Position numbers and translations under genes: made by a program. The notes under the pieces are model-generated. The model did no database searches. It saw nothing but the letters and a program-made list of their open reading frames with translations, and had not been told where the DNA came from. DNA of 64,000 bases from a bacterium (GTDB lineage Bacteria > Bacillota > Clostridia > Lachnospirales > Lachnospiraceae), in assembly GCA_028724545.1 (NCBI GenBank), contig JAQYCU010000039.1, forward strand, positions 78,817 to 142,816. Direction: 5' to 3'. Positions 36,453-45,470 of this stretch are shown here, in pieces (positions within the stretch are counted from its first letter, which is position 1; the number at the start of each line of letters is the position of its first letter).

Positions 36453-37625
36453 ATGGCTGGAAAAAGAATTTTAACATCACGGTTACAGGAAAATATGGTA
36501 ACAGCAGATGATGTGTATACAGCAGAAGAACAGCTGCTGATTCCAAGTGGAACGGTATTGACGGCAGAAATTATCGAAGCATTAAGAGAACATGCTATTT
36601 TTGCCATTCGTATCGAAGTGGATAAGGATGGCAAAACACCGGTTCTTGGGGAACCAACGCGGGAACAGCAGGAAGAACTCCCGGAAGTAAAATTTGTTTC
36701 TTCGGAGCCGAGTTATCAGGCAGAAAAAGACTCCGATGAAGACAATTACTTTGAAACACTGAAAAATTCTAAGGAATACCAGGAGTTTCACGCTGTTTTT
36801 CTGGACACGGTAGACCATCTGAAAGATACTTTTAACCGTGTCGTGATGCAAAATGAGGAAATTGACAGCAGTACGATTTTGTCAGAAGTAGAATCTGTTG
36901 TAAGTGAAAGCAGAAACAGTCTTCATATTCTGGATATGCTGCAGTGTATGAAAGGCTATGATGATGTTACCTATGTACATAGTCTGAATGTTGCATTGTT
37001 AAGCAATGTAATTGGAAAAATTGCAATGCCAAAGATTTCAAAAGAAGATTTGGATGTTCTGACACTGGCAGGCTTACTGCACGATATAGGAAAAATGATG
37101 ATTCCGGATGACGTGCTGTTAAAGAAAGACCGTCTGACGATTTCAGAGTTTAACATTATCAAGACACACGTGCTTCACGGAAATAACATTTTGAAAAATA
37201 TGGATTTGGACCCGAGAATTGCTGAGGTTGCGATGCGCCATCATGAGAGATGTGACGGCAGTGGCTATCCGGGAGGCTATCACGGTGACCAGATTAGTCC
37301 GTTTGCAAAAATTGTTGCAATTGCCGATACCTATGATGCCATGACTTCAGACAGAATTTATCGCAAGGCAATCTGCCCGTTTGATGTAATTCATATGTTT
37401 GAAAGAGAAGGACTGGTAAAATACGAAGTGGAATATCTTCTTCCGTTTTTATCGACAGCCGTGCAGGCATATATGAATACAGAGGTTCGCCTTACAACGG
37501 ACGAGATTGGCAAAGTAGTTATGGTTAATATGGAAGAACTTTCCAAACCAATCGTAAAAGTGGGAAATATTTACTACGATTTGAAAAAAGAACGTTCAAT
37601 ATCCATTGACAGAATAATAGATTAG
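36453..37625 (+). CDS. HD-GYP domain protein, probable c-di-GMP phosphodiesterase
   Basis: 390 aa. Residues about 1-60 form a small beta domain typical before HD-GYP proteins (VTADDVYTAEEQLLIPSGT); the HD-GYP domain covers about 145-345 with LLHDIGKMMIPD (H210-D211), MRHHERCDGSGYPGG (H263-H264, GYP) and IADTYDAMTSDRIYR. Such enzymes degrade cyclic-di-GMP, controlling motility against attachment; no receiver or membrane part is fused. Lies between purB and purA, 72 bases after purB, GGAGG eight bases before ATG. The purine-block position is unexplained. Confidence 0.9.
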   Translation: MAGKRILTSRLQENMVTADDVYTAEEQLLIPSGTVLTAEIIEALREHAIFAIRIEVDKDGKTPVLGEPTREQQEELPEVKFVSSEPSYQAEKDSDEDNYFETLKNSKEYQEFHAVFLDTVDHLKDTFNRVVMQNEEIDSSTILSEVESVVSESRNSLHILDMLQCMKGYDDVTYVHSLNVALLSNVIGKIAMPKISKEDLDVLTLAGLLHDIGKMMIPDDVLLKKDRLTISEFNIIKTHVLHGNNILKNMDLDPRIAEVAMRHHERCDGSGYPGGYHGDQISPFAKIVAIADTYDAMTSDRIYRKAICPFDVIHMFEREGLVKYEVEYLLPFLSTAVQAYMNTEVRLTTDEIGKVVMVNMEELSKPIVKVGNIYYDLKKERSISIDRIID

Positions 37626-37726
37626 GTTATACTTTATTATGGAAGAGGAAGTCTGCCATCCCATAAAAAAGAGACACCACATTATGAGATTTTGATGTCG
37701 TAGCTAACGACGGAATGGAGGAAATT

Positions 37727-39010
37727 ATGGTAACAGCTATTGTTGGCGCTAACTGGGGAGACGAAGGAAAGGGAAAAATCACGGATATGTTAGGACAGGA
37801 ATCTGACATTATCGTGCGTTTCCAGGGAGGAAGCAATGCAGGACATACGATTATTAATGATTATGGTAAGTTCGCATTACATTTACTGCCATCCGGAGTT
37901 TTCTATGACCATACCACAAGCATTATTGGAAATGGTGTTGCTTTGAACATTCCATATCTGTTTAACGAAATTAATTCGCTGGTAGAAAAAGGAGTTCCAA
38001 AGCCTAAGATTTTAGTGTCTGACAGAGCACAGATACTGATGCCATATCATATTGCATTTGACCAGTATGAAGAAGAACGTTTAGGAAAGAAATCGTTTGG
38101 TTCTACAAAGTCAGGTATTGCTCCATTTTATTCTGATAAATATGCAAAAATCGGAATTCAGGTTTCCGAATTATTTGATGATGAAGTGTTAGAAGATAAG
38201 GTTGAGCGCATTTGTGAGCAGAAAAATGTTATTTTGAAATATCTGTATCATAAACCGGAACTGGATAAAGAAGAGTTAATGAATACATTAAGGGAATATC
38301 GCGATATGGTAGCACCTTATGTATGTGATGTTTCTGCTTACCTGCGTCAGGCAATTGCAGACGGAAAGAACATTCTCTTAGAAGGACAGTTAGGCTCTTT
38401 AAAAGACCCGGACCACGGAATTTATCCAATGGTTACATCTTCTTCTACACTGGCAGCATACGGTGCAATCGGTGCAGGTATTCCACCGTATGAGATTAAG
38501 AGAATTGTAACAGTTGTAAAGGCATACTCAAGTGCAGTAGGTGCAGGTGAGTTTGTCAGTGAAATTTTAGATGAGGAAGAGGCAGATAAACTCCGTAAGC
38601 ACGGTGGAGATGGTGGAGAATATGGTGCCACAACAGGTCGTCCACGTCGTATGGGATGGTTTGATGCTGTTGCCAGCCGTTACGGATGCCAGATTCAGGG
38701 TGCTACAGAAGTTGTCCTGACAGTACTTGACTGTCTTGGTTATCTCAAAGAAATCCCGGTTTGTGTAGGATATGAAATTGATGGAAAGGTAGTCAAAGAC
38801 TTCCCTGTTACTGCAAAACTGGCAAAAGCAAAACCGGTTTATGAGGTGCTTCCGGGATGGGAATGTGATATCAGTGGCATTACAGATTATGATAAACTTC
38901 CAGAAAACTGCAGAAAATATGTAGAGTTTATCGAAAAAGAGATTGGAGTACCGGTTACTATGGTATCCAATGGACCAAAGAGAACAGATATTATTTATCG
39001 CAATAAATAA
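37727..39010 (+). CDS. purA: Adenylosuccinate synthase
   Basis: 427 aa. The N-terminal GTP loop is GANWGDEGKGKITD, with GGSNAGHTI, GSTKSGIAPFYSDK, GQLGSLKDPDHGIYPMVTSSS and GRPRRMGWFDAV. It joins IMP and aspartate with GTP. ATG at 37727 chosen because GGAGG (37717-37721) lies five bases upstream; an ATG four codons earlier overlaps that site. Completes the AMP branch with purB. Confidence 0.97.
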   Translation: MVTAIVGANWGDEGKGKITDMLGQESDIIVRFQGGSNAGHTIINDYGKFALHLLPSGVFYDHTTSIIGNGVALNIPYLFNEINSLVEKGVPKPKILVSDRAQILMPYHIAFDQYEEERLGKKSFGSTKSGIAPFYSDKYAKIGIQVSELFDDEVLEDKVERICEQKNVILKYLYHKPELDKEELMNTLREYRDMVAPYVCDVSAYLRQAIADGKNILLEGQLGSLKDPDHGIYPMVTSSSTLAAYGAIGAGIPPYEIKRIVTVVKAYSSAVGAGEFVSEILDEEEADKLRKHGGDGGEYGATTGRPRRMGWFDAVASRYGCQIQGATEVVLTVLDCLGYLKEIPVCVGYEIDGKVVKDFPVTAKLAKAKPVYEVLPGWECDISGITDYDKLPENCRKYVEFIEKEIGVPVTMVSNGPKRTDIIYRNK

Positions 39011-39025
39011 TGTGATAAAATAAAA

Positions 39026-39084
39026 GGGCTGCCGGCGAAGAGAATCAGATAAAGCAGAATATCATTTTCTTCGTCTGGCAGCCC
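39026..39084 (+). terminator. Long hairpin after purA
   Basis: GGGCTGCC (39026-39033) pairs with GGCAGCCC (39077-39084) and CGAAGA (39036-39041) with TCTTCG (39068-39073), giving a two-tier stem with a 26-base loop. The plus strand lacks a strong T run, while the minus strand reads TTTTATTTTAT after the stem. Could end purA transcription weakly or be a dispersed element. Confidence 0.6.
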
Positions 39085-39154
39085 GATTCTATTTAGCAGT
39101 GCAGTCCTTAATCCATAGGACAGTTAGTTGTAGTTCGGAGGGGAATGAAACGAT

Positions 39155-41644
39155 ATGAAATACAGTAGGCAGGACGTCAAAAAGAAAAAAGAACATATTG
39201 TAAAAAGTTCTTCTAAAAAGTCGTACCGTATCAGAAAATATATGGGCTATGTCAGTGCAGTCATTGTGATTGCACTTGTTTTTGCGTGTCTTATCAGTGC
39301 CTTTCGTATTGTGCGTGGCTGGGTAAACCAGGCTCAGAAAATTGATGAACTGGATTTGCTGACCAAGGGAACACCAAGCGTGATGTATGACATTGCCGGC
39401 AAGGAAATCCAGACGTTAAAGGCGTCTGATATTGATAGTGAATATATTGCGATTTCGGATATTCCATCATCCGTGCAGCAGGCATTTGTAGCTGTGGAGG
39501 ACAAAAACTTCTATAAACATCACGGTGTAGATATGTCCAGCATCATCCGGTCTGTTTATGAAGAAATGACAGGGAATGACAAAAATAAAAAGTCATCCGA
39601 CACGATTACAAATCAGCTGATTGAAAACCAGATTATGGAAAACCAGAATGAAGATACCGTTTCAGAAAAGATTTCGGCAACGGTAGTGGAACAGTTCCTT
39701 GCAGCTGACATTGAAAAATCCATGAGCAAAAAAGAAATTCTGGAGTACTACCTGAATACTATTAATCTTGGCGATGGAATTATGGGTGTGCAGGCAGCTT
39801 CTAAGAGATATTTTGACAAAGATGTTGCCGATGTAACGGTGTCGGAAGCTGCTGTACTGGCTTCCATTGTTGCAGACCCGGCAAAGTACGAACCGGTCAG
39901 CCAGCAGGAAAATAATGCAGAAAAGCGAAAAGATACATTGAAAAAAATGCTGGAAGAACGCTATATTTCGGAAGACGAATATGAAGACGCACTGGGGGAT
40001 GACGTTTATCTCAGAATCCAGAATATCAGTGCGACCAAGATTAACACAAAGGACAAGTTAAATTCATATTATACGGATGCCGTGGCAGAGCAGATTATTA
40101 CAGATTTGAAGGAAAAACTGGGATATACCCAGACACAGGCATATCACGCATTGTATCGTGGTGGTCTTCAGATTTACACCTGTCAGGACAGCAGTATGCA
40201 GAGCATCTGCGATTCGGTCATAAATGATGACCAATATTATCCGGCAGCCACTAAGTCGTATCTGACATACAGCCTGATTGTCGCAAAAGACGGTATTACG
40301 AAGGAATATAGTGAGATTGATGTCAAAAATTATATTTATAATACACAGCAGGAAAGTATTTCACTGTATTTTCACAATGTAAAAAAAGCAAAGAAATATG
40401 TATCTGATTTCAAAAAGTATATTTTAAACAATGGTGGTGTGCTGATTTCGGAAAATATCCAGCTGGTGAAGCAGCCACAGGTTTCTTTTGTATTGCTGGA
40501 GCAATCGACAGGCAGGGTAAAAGCCATTGTCGGTGGACGGGGTCAGAGGGTTGCCAATCGTGCAATCAACCGGGCCACGGAGGCAAAAAGGCAGCCGGGC
40601 TCAGCATTTGGAATCCTTTCTGCGTATCTGCCGGCACTGGATACCAGTGGTATGACACTAGGCACGATGCTAAAGGGCAGTGACGAAAATCAGATAACGA
40701 TGCGTGATGCTATCGTGACAACGAATGATTTTGCAGCAACCGGCGTATTAGAGCAGGTTTCTGTTCGGACTGGTTATGAATATCTGAGAAAATTAGGCTT
40801 TTCCACGATTGTAATGGGACGCAAAAACGAAGATGGCAGAACAGAAAGCGATATGACGCCGGCACTGGCAACCGGCAGACTGACAGATGGTGTAACCAAT
40901 CTGGAACTGACGGCAGCTTATGCAGCCATAGCCAACAAAGGGATTTATCAGAAACCACGTTTTTATACAAAGATTGTTGATGCAAACGGGGAGGTGCTGC
41001 TGGAAAATGAAGCAGATTCTACAAGAGTGATGAAAGAGTCTTCTTCGTGGCTGTTAACGGATACGATGCAGGAAATTGTGAATGAAGGCATGGCAGGAGC
41101 CGTGAAGTTCCGGAAACTCAATGTAGAGCAGGCAGGAATGATAGGAAACACGCAGAAACATTCGGACCGTTGGTTTGAAGGATATACACCGTATTATACG
41201 GCAGGTATCTGGACGGGACAGGAAGAGGGCAGTGCTGCATCAAATACAGATTATCAGCTGACGCTCTGGCGTGAAATTATGGAGCGCATTCATAAGCAGA
41301 AAAAACTATCCAAAGGAAAATTCAGCGATTGCACAGATATTATTTCCAGCGAAATATGTACGGAGTGTGGCAAAAAAGCAGTTGAGGGATTGTGCAGCAA
41401 AGTGCAGAACAAATCGTACAACCGGACGGAATTTTTTGCTATCGGCACACAGCCGGCTGAAAAATGCGACTGTCATATGAAATATCGTATTTGCAAAGCA
41501 TCGGGACAATTGGCTGGAGAAAACTGTCCTGAGAAGGATATTTATGAAAAAGTAATCCGGCGAAATCTTCCTGATAAGGCAAAGACAGGGGAAGAAAACG
41601 AGATACCGGAAGAAACCTGTGAGATTCATAATAAACAGGAATAG
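39155..41644 (+). CDS. Class A penicillin-binding protein with degenerate transpeptidase domain
   Basis: 829 aa: a basic cytoplasmic start, one anchor at about 30-50, a GT51 glycosyltransferase domain (E115 in FVAVEDKNFYKHHGVD, DTITNQL, MSKKEILEYYLNTINLGDG), then a transpeptidase-like domain. In that domain the SxxK motif reads SAFG at 483-486, SxN reads TND at 523-525, and KTG reads NTQ at 665-667, yet the surrounding fold is clear (VLLEQSTGRVKAIVGGRG, DRWFEGYTPYYTAGIWTGQ). So it should polymerise glycan but not crosslink. The C-terminal tail has many cysteines. Start at ATG 39155 after GGAGGGG. A monocistronic gene, by position. Confidence 0.9.
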   Translation: MKYSRQDVKKKKEHIVKSSSKKSYRIRKYMGYVSAVIVIALVFACLISAFRIVRGWVNQAQKIDELDLLTKGTPSVMYDIAGKEIQTLKASDIDSEYIAISDIPSSVQQAFVAVEDKNFYKHHGVDMSSIIRSVYEEMTGNDKNKKSSDTITNQLIENQIMENQNEDTVSEKISATVVEQFLAADIEKSMSKKEILEYYLNTINLGDGIMGVQAASKRYFDKDVADVTVSEAAVLASIVADPAKYEPVSQQENNAEKRKDTLKKMLEERYISEDEYEDALGDDVYLRIQNISATKINTKDKLNSYYTDAVAEQIITDLKEKLGYTQTQAYHALYRGGLQIYTCQDSSMQSICDSVINDDQYYPAATKSYLTYSLIVAKDGITKEYSEIDVKNYIYNTQQESISLYFHNVKKAKKYVSDFKKYILNNGGVLISENIQLVKQPQVSFVLLEQSTGRVKAIVGGRGQRVANRAINRATEAKRQPGSAFGILSAYLPALDTSGMTLGTMLKGSDENQITMRDAIVTTNDFAATGVLEQVSVRTGYEYLRKLGFSTIVMGRKNEDGRTESDMTPALATGRLTDGVTNLELTAAYAAIANKGIYQKPRFYTKIVDANGEVLLENEADSTRVMKESSSWLLTDTMQEIVNEGMAGAVKFRKLNVEQAGMIGNTQKHSDRWFEGYTPYYTAGIWTGQEEGSAASNTDYQLTLWREIMERIHKQKKLSKGKFSDCTDIISSEICTECGKKAVEGLCSKVQNKSYNRTEFFAIGTQPAEKCDCHMKYRICKASGQLAGENCPEKDIYEKVIRRNLPDKAKTGEENEIPEETCEIHNKQE

Positions 41645-41691
41645 AAAAATAGTCCGGCGACAAACAGGATTATATTGTTTGTTCGCACGGA

Positions 41692-42573
41692 CTATATTTT
41701 TTCAAAATCGCTATGTCCCTGCATCCAGATAACGCCTTTGAAACGGCGTCCAATCATTGGCTCGCCCAGCAAATCATCTTTGTGAATACAGACATTAATC
41801 AGAATATCATTGCAGTTTAGAAGCATCTGGTAGACTTCTTCATTTGTGAAAGTGTTGGTTACAACGGACCAGTTTACAATGGTGCCAAGAATAGAATAGT
41901 GGTCGGATTCGGAACCGTATGGAATGAAACTGGTTTCCACAAGAGAATACAAATCCTCTGATTTAATCCGGTTGCGAATCTTTGCCGTCGTATCAATATC
42001 TTCAATCGTCAGGTCGTCGATGGCTTCCTGGTCGCCGTCTTTTGCACGGGCAATCAGGTAATTCCGGTGCAGGGAACGGATTTTCTGTGTCTGGGAAGTA
42101 TAGGTATCGTGGTAAACACCAAGCAGAATCGTTCCTTTCAGTGAAAGCCCGGAAAGTGTCAGTTTCGCCTTGTGTGGTGTGTTGTCAGCACAATGGAGTT
42201 CAAGATAATCCACTGCATTTTGCAGATAGAAAATCATAGAAATGCCAAGACGCAAATCATCACACATTCCTGTAAAAGCGTTGGTGTCCACACGTTTGTT
42301 GACACTGACGGCTTCGCAGGAAGTAATCAGCCGGCTTTCGCAATATGGAAAGTAATGTTCCATATAAAAGAACCCTTTTTCGTCATATTCTCCACGGAGG
42401 GCAATGCCTATCTGGGGACCGACTTCCATTGCAAATTCTGTATACGTGCAATTATTGGTAAGTTTGATTTTCCTTTTTTTGTCTGGTTGTGCCATAACCT
42501 TGCCAAAGATGGGGTCAAGTTCACGACGGCTTTTGATATTACTAAAACCAACGGCTCGCAAAAATCGGTGCAT
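41692..42573 (-). CDS. DUF3881-like protein
   Basis: 293 aa, starting MHRFLRAVGFSNIKSRREL, with an N-terminus I recall as DUF3881, found in Lachnospiraceae and of unknown function. No membrane segment. Mixed alpha/beta, with FTGMCDDLRLGISMIFYLQN and SLKGTILLGVYHDTYTSQTQK. The start at 42573 is preferred over an ATG at 42606 because the family begins with MHRFLRAVGF; the ribosome site (AAGGA, 11 bases) is only fair. It faces the SUF genes divergently and converges on the PBP gene. Confidence 0.75.
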   Translation of the reverse strand: MHRFLRAVGFSNIKSRRELDPIFGKVMAQPDKKRKIKLTNNCTYTEFAMEVGPQIGIALRGEYDEKGFFYMEHYFPYCESRLITSCEAVSVNKRVDTNAFTGMCDDLRLGISMIFYLQNAVDYLELHCADNTPHKAKLTLSGLSLKGTILLGVYHDTYTSQTQKIRSLHRNYLIARAKDGDQEAIDDLTIEDIDTTAKIRNRIKSEDLYSLVETSFIPYGSESDHYSILGTIVNWSVVTNTFTNEEVYQMLLNCNDILINVCIHKDDLLGEPMIGRRFKGVIWMQGHSDFEKI

Positions 42574-42681
42574 AGCGTGAAAATTCCTTCCTAAGTATTG
42601 TTGCATTAATCATACTACGCAAAAGTGTGGGGTGCAAGTGAAAATATGAAAAGGATGTAATGAAAATGAGGCACACGGGTG

Positions 42682-42710
42682 TTGTAATTCCTTAGAAATT
42701 CATATATAAT
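42682..42710 (+). promoter_or_regulatory. Promoter of the minimal SUF operon
   Basis: TTGTAA at 42682-42687, 17-base spacer, perfect TATAAT at 42705-42710, 65 bases upstream of sufC. Confidence 0.72.
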
Positions 42711-42775
42711 AGTATGCTTAGAGAAGGTTTACCCATCTCGAAGAAAAATATTCCTTTAGAAGGGAGAAAATCAGC

Positions 42776-43501
42776 ATGTTAGAGTTGCAGAATGTCTGCT
42801 ATCAGGTTACGGAAGATAGCAGTGATAAGGAAATATTAAAAGACATAAATGTTAAGATTGATGACCATCTTGTGGTTATTACAGGGCCAAACGGTGGTGG
42901 AAAATCGACACTTGCAAAAATGATAGCAGGTATTATTAAACCGACGTCCGGAAAAATTATTTTGGATGGAGAAGATATTACGGACTGCTCTATTACAGAG
43001 AGGGCAAATAAAGGTATCAGTTTTGCTTTTCAGCAGCCGGTACGTTTTAAAGGACTTACCGTTATGGACTTAATCCGTCTGGCAGCAGGCAAAGAGATTA
43101 GCGTTTCCGATGCCTGCAATTATTTATCAGAAGTCGGATTGTGCGCAAAAGATTATATCAATCGGGAGTTAAATGACAGCCTTTCCGGTGGCGAGATGAA
43201 ACGTATTGAGATTGCAATGATTCTTGCGAGGGGAACAAAGTTTTCTATTTTTGATGAGCCGGAAGCAGGTATCGATTTGTGGAGTTTCAAAAATCTGATT
43301 CAGGTTTTTGAAAAAATGTATCAGCAGATACAGGGAACTATTTTGATTATTTCCCATCAGGAACGTATTTTAAATATAGCAGACCGTGTTATTGTAGTAT
43401 CAGATGGAGAAATTATTAATGACGGCACAAAAGAAGAGGTTTTGCCGACATTAATGAAAAATGATATTGCGTGTGCAACATTGTTGGACAAACTGCAGTA
43501 A
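42776..43501 (+). CDS. sufC: SufC-like ABC ATPase of minimal SUF system
   Basis: 241 aa ABC ATPase. Walker A GPNGGGKST near residue 38, signature LSGGEMKRIEIA, Walker B FSIFDEPEAGID, and the H-loop in ISHQER. SufC powers the SufBC scaffold in iron-sulphur cluster assembly. AGAAGGGAG precedes the ATG. Followed 80 bases later by a single sufB/sufD-type gene, and no sufS, sufU, sufE or second sufB/D is present, the layout known as the minimal or SMS (smsCB) form. Confidence 0.92.
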   Translation: MLELQNVCYQVTEDSSDKEILKDINVKIDDHLVVITGPNGGGKSTLAKMIAGIIKPTSGKIILDGEDITDCSITERANKGISFAFQQPVRFKGLTVMDLIRLAAGKEISVSDACNYLSEVGLCAKDYINRELNDSLSGGEMKRIEIAMILARGTKFSIFDEPEAGIDLWSFKNLIQVFEKMYQQIQGTILIISHQERILNIADRVIVVSDGEIINDGTKEEVLPTLMKNDIACATLLDKLQ

Positions 43502-43581
43502 AGCAATTGAGGAAAATGCAGGATGTGCGCTTATAGCACAGGAAAAGTGACAAAAATCAAGAAAACAGGAGGAACCAGAAT

Positions 43582-44499
43582 ATGGATTCAATAGAGAAGA
43601 ATTTGTTAGAACAAGTGGCTGATATCCATTCCGTTCCGGAAGGAGCCTATAACATCCGTTCTAACGGTGAACTGGCTGGAAGAAATACAACGGCAAATAT
43701 TGATATTGTAACAAAAGAGGACAAACCGGGCATTGATATTATTATCAAACCCGGCACAAAAAATGAAAGTGTCCATATCCCTGTCGTATTAAGCCAGTCA
43801 GGATTAAAAGATATGGTATATAACGACTTCTATATCGGCGAAAATGCAGAAGTGACAATTGTGGCAGGATGTGGTATTCACAATTGTGGCGTGGATACTT
43901 CCGAGCATGATGGTATTCACACATTTTATATAAAAAAAGGCGCGAAAGTAAAATATATCGAAAAACATTATGGCGAAGGTGATGGAGAAGGAAAGCGCAT
44001 CCTGAATCCGACGACGGTAATTCACGTAGAGGAGGACGCAGCTTTTGAAATGGATTCCGTGCAGATTAAAGGTGTAGATTCTACTGTGCGCGATACCGAG
44101 GCTGATTTGGCAGCAGGAGCTTCTCTTGTGATTCACGAAAAGATTATGACGCATGGAAGCCAGCTGGCCGAAACGAATTTCAAGGTAGATATGAATGGAG
44201 AAGGCAGCAGTGCGAATGTGATATCCCGTTCGGTTGCCAAAGGAAAGTCAAAACAGGTATTTTCATCGATTATCAATGGAAATAATGCCTGCAGTGGTCA
44301 TACGGAATGTGATGCGATTATTATGGATGGCTCCAGTGTAACAGCTGTACCACAGCTGACAGCAAATAATATTGACGCAGCCCTGATTCACGAAGCAGCC
44401 ATTGGAAAAATAGCAGGTGACCAACTGAACAAATTAATGACATTAGGATTGACAGAAGCAGAAGCAGAAGAGCAGATTATCAATGGATTCTTAAAATAA
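43582..44499 (+). CDS. sufB: SufB/SufD-like scaffold of minimal SUF system
   Basis: 305 aa, about two thirds the length of typical SufB. It lacks the long N-terminal domain and contains mainly the parallel beta-helix and the C-terminal helical segment: VVLSQSGLKDMVYNDFYIGENAEVTIVAGCGIHNCG, then the SufB-conserved CSGHTECDAIIMDGSSVTAVP and EAAIGKIAGDQLNKLMTLGLTEAEAEEQIINGF. GGAGG precedes the ATG by eight bases. With SufC it forms the scaffold for Fe-S assembly; sulphur donor enzymes are presumably encoded elsewhere. This is the single-subunit SMS-B type. Confidence 0.88.
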   Translation: MDSIEKNLLEQVADIHSVPEGAYNIRSNGELAGRNTTANIDIVTKEDKPGIDIIIKPGTKNESVHIPVVLSQSGLKDMVYNDFYIGENAEVTIVAGCGIHNCGVDTSEHDGIHTFYIKKGAKVKYIEKHYGEGDGEGKRILNPTTVIHVEEDAAFEMDSVQIKGVDSTVRDTEADLAAGASLVIHEKIMTHGSQLAETNFKVDMNGEGSSANVISRSVAKGKSKQVFSSIINGNNACSGHTECDAIIMDGSSVTAVPQLTANNIDAALIHEAAIGKIAGDQLNKLMTLGLTEAEAEEQIINGFLK

Positions 44500-44523
44500 G
44501 AAAAGGAGATAAAAGGCAAGGAT

Positions 44524-45390
44524 ATGAGCAAGATTGTTGTAATGACGGACAGTAACAGTGGGATTACGCAAAGCGAAGCAGAGGAACTGGGAGTAGAAGT
44601 ACTTCCTATGCCTTTCCTGATTGATGGAGAAACTTATTTTGAAGATATCAGTCTGACGCAGGAAGAGTTTTATGAAAAATTGCAGCAGGATGTAGATATC
44701 TCTACTTCCCAGCCAACACCGGAAAGTGTTATGGAAGTCTGGGACAAACTTCTGCAGGACGCAGAAAGTATTGTATATATTCCGATGTCAAGTGGATTGT
44801 CGGGTTCCTGCCAGACAGCTATGATGCTGGCACAGGAGTACGATGGAAGAGTGCAGGTGGTAGATAACCAGCGAATTTCCGTTACACAGCGTCAGTCGGT
44901 ACTGGATGCACTGGAACTGATAGAAAGAGGTATGACAGCTGCAGAAATCAAAGAATATCTAGAAAAAGTAAAATTCGAGTCCAGCATTTATATTATGTTA
45001 GATACATTAAAATATCTGAAAAAAGGTGGCAGAATTACGCCGGCGGCAGCAGCACTTGGTTCTGCACTGCGTTTAAAACCGGTACTTACCATTCAGGGAG
45101 AAAAACTGGATGCATTTACGATTGCGCGCACGAAAAAACAGGGCGTAAGCAAAATGTTATCGGCTATCGAAAATGATATTATTACCCGTTTTGGTGGTCT
45201 TGAAAATATGAAAAATATTCATATGGAAGTAGCACATACGCAGAATGAAGAAGCAGCAGAAGAATTTGTTGAAATTATCAAGGAAAAATTTGGTGTAGGG
45301 GAAGTGGTAAGCAGTCCTCTTTCTCTGAGTATATCCTGCCATATTGGTGCCGGCGCACTTGCCATTGCGTGCACCAAAGCGATTGATTAG
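44524..45390 (+). CDS. DegV family fatty-acid-binding protein
   Basis: 288 aa. Starts MSKIVVMTDSNSGITQSEAEE; the family blocks are DISTSQPTPESVMEVWDKLL, YIPMSSGLSGSCQTAMML, DTLKYLKKGGRITPAAAAL and HIGAGALAIA. DegV/FakB proteins bind fatty acids and present them to FakA kinase. Cytoplasmic. It follows the SUF pair with 24 bases between, probably same transcript; no fakA is seen nearby. Confidence 0.9.
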   Translation: MSKIVVMTDSNSGITQSEAEELGVEVLPMPFLIDGETYFEDISLTQEEFYEKLQQDVDISTSQPTPESVMEVWDKLLQDAESIVYIPMSSGLSGSCQTAMMLAQEYDGRVQVVDNQRISVTQRQSVLDALELIERGMTAAEIKEYLEKVKFESSIYIMLDTLKYLKKGGRITPAAAALGSALRLKPVLTIQGEKLDAFTIARTKKQGVSKMLSAIENDIITRFGGLENMKNIHMEVAHTQNEEAAEEFVEIIKEKFGVGEVVSSPLSLSISCHIGAGALAIACTKAID

Positions 45391-45470
45391 TCAGAATATA
45401 TCATTATAGAGTGGCGTATTTATACGGAAAAATGACAGAACGGTTGTGTATAGCAGAAAGGGAGATGGTT

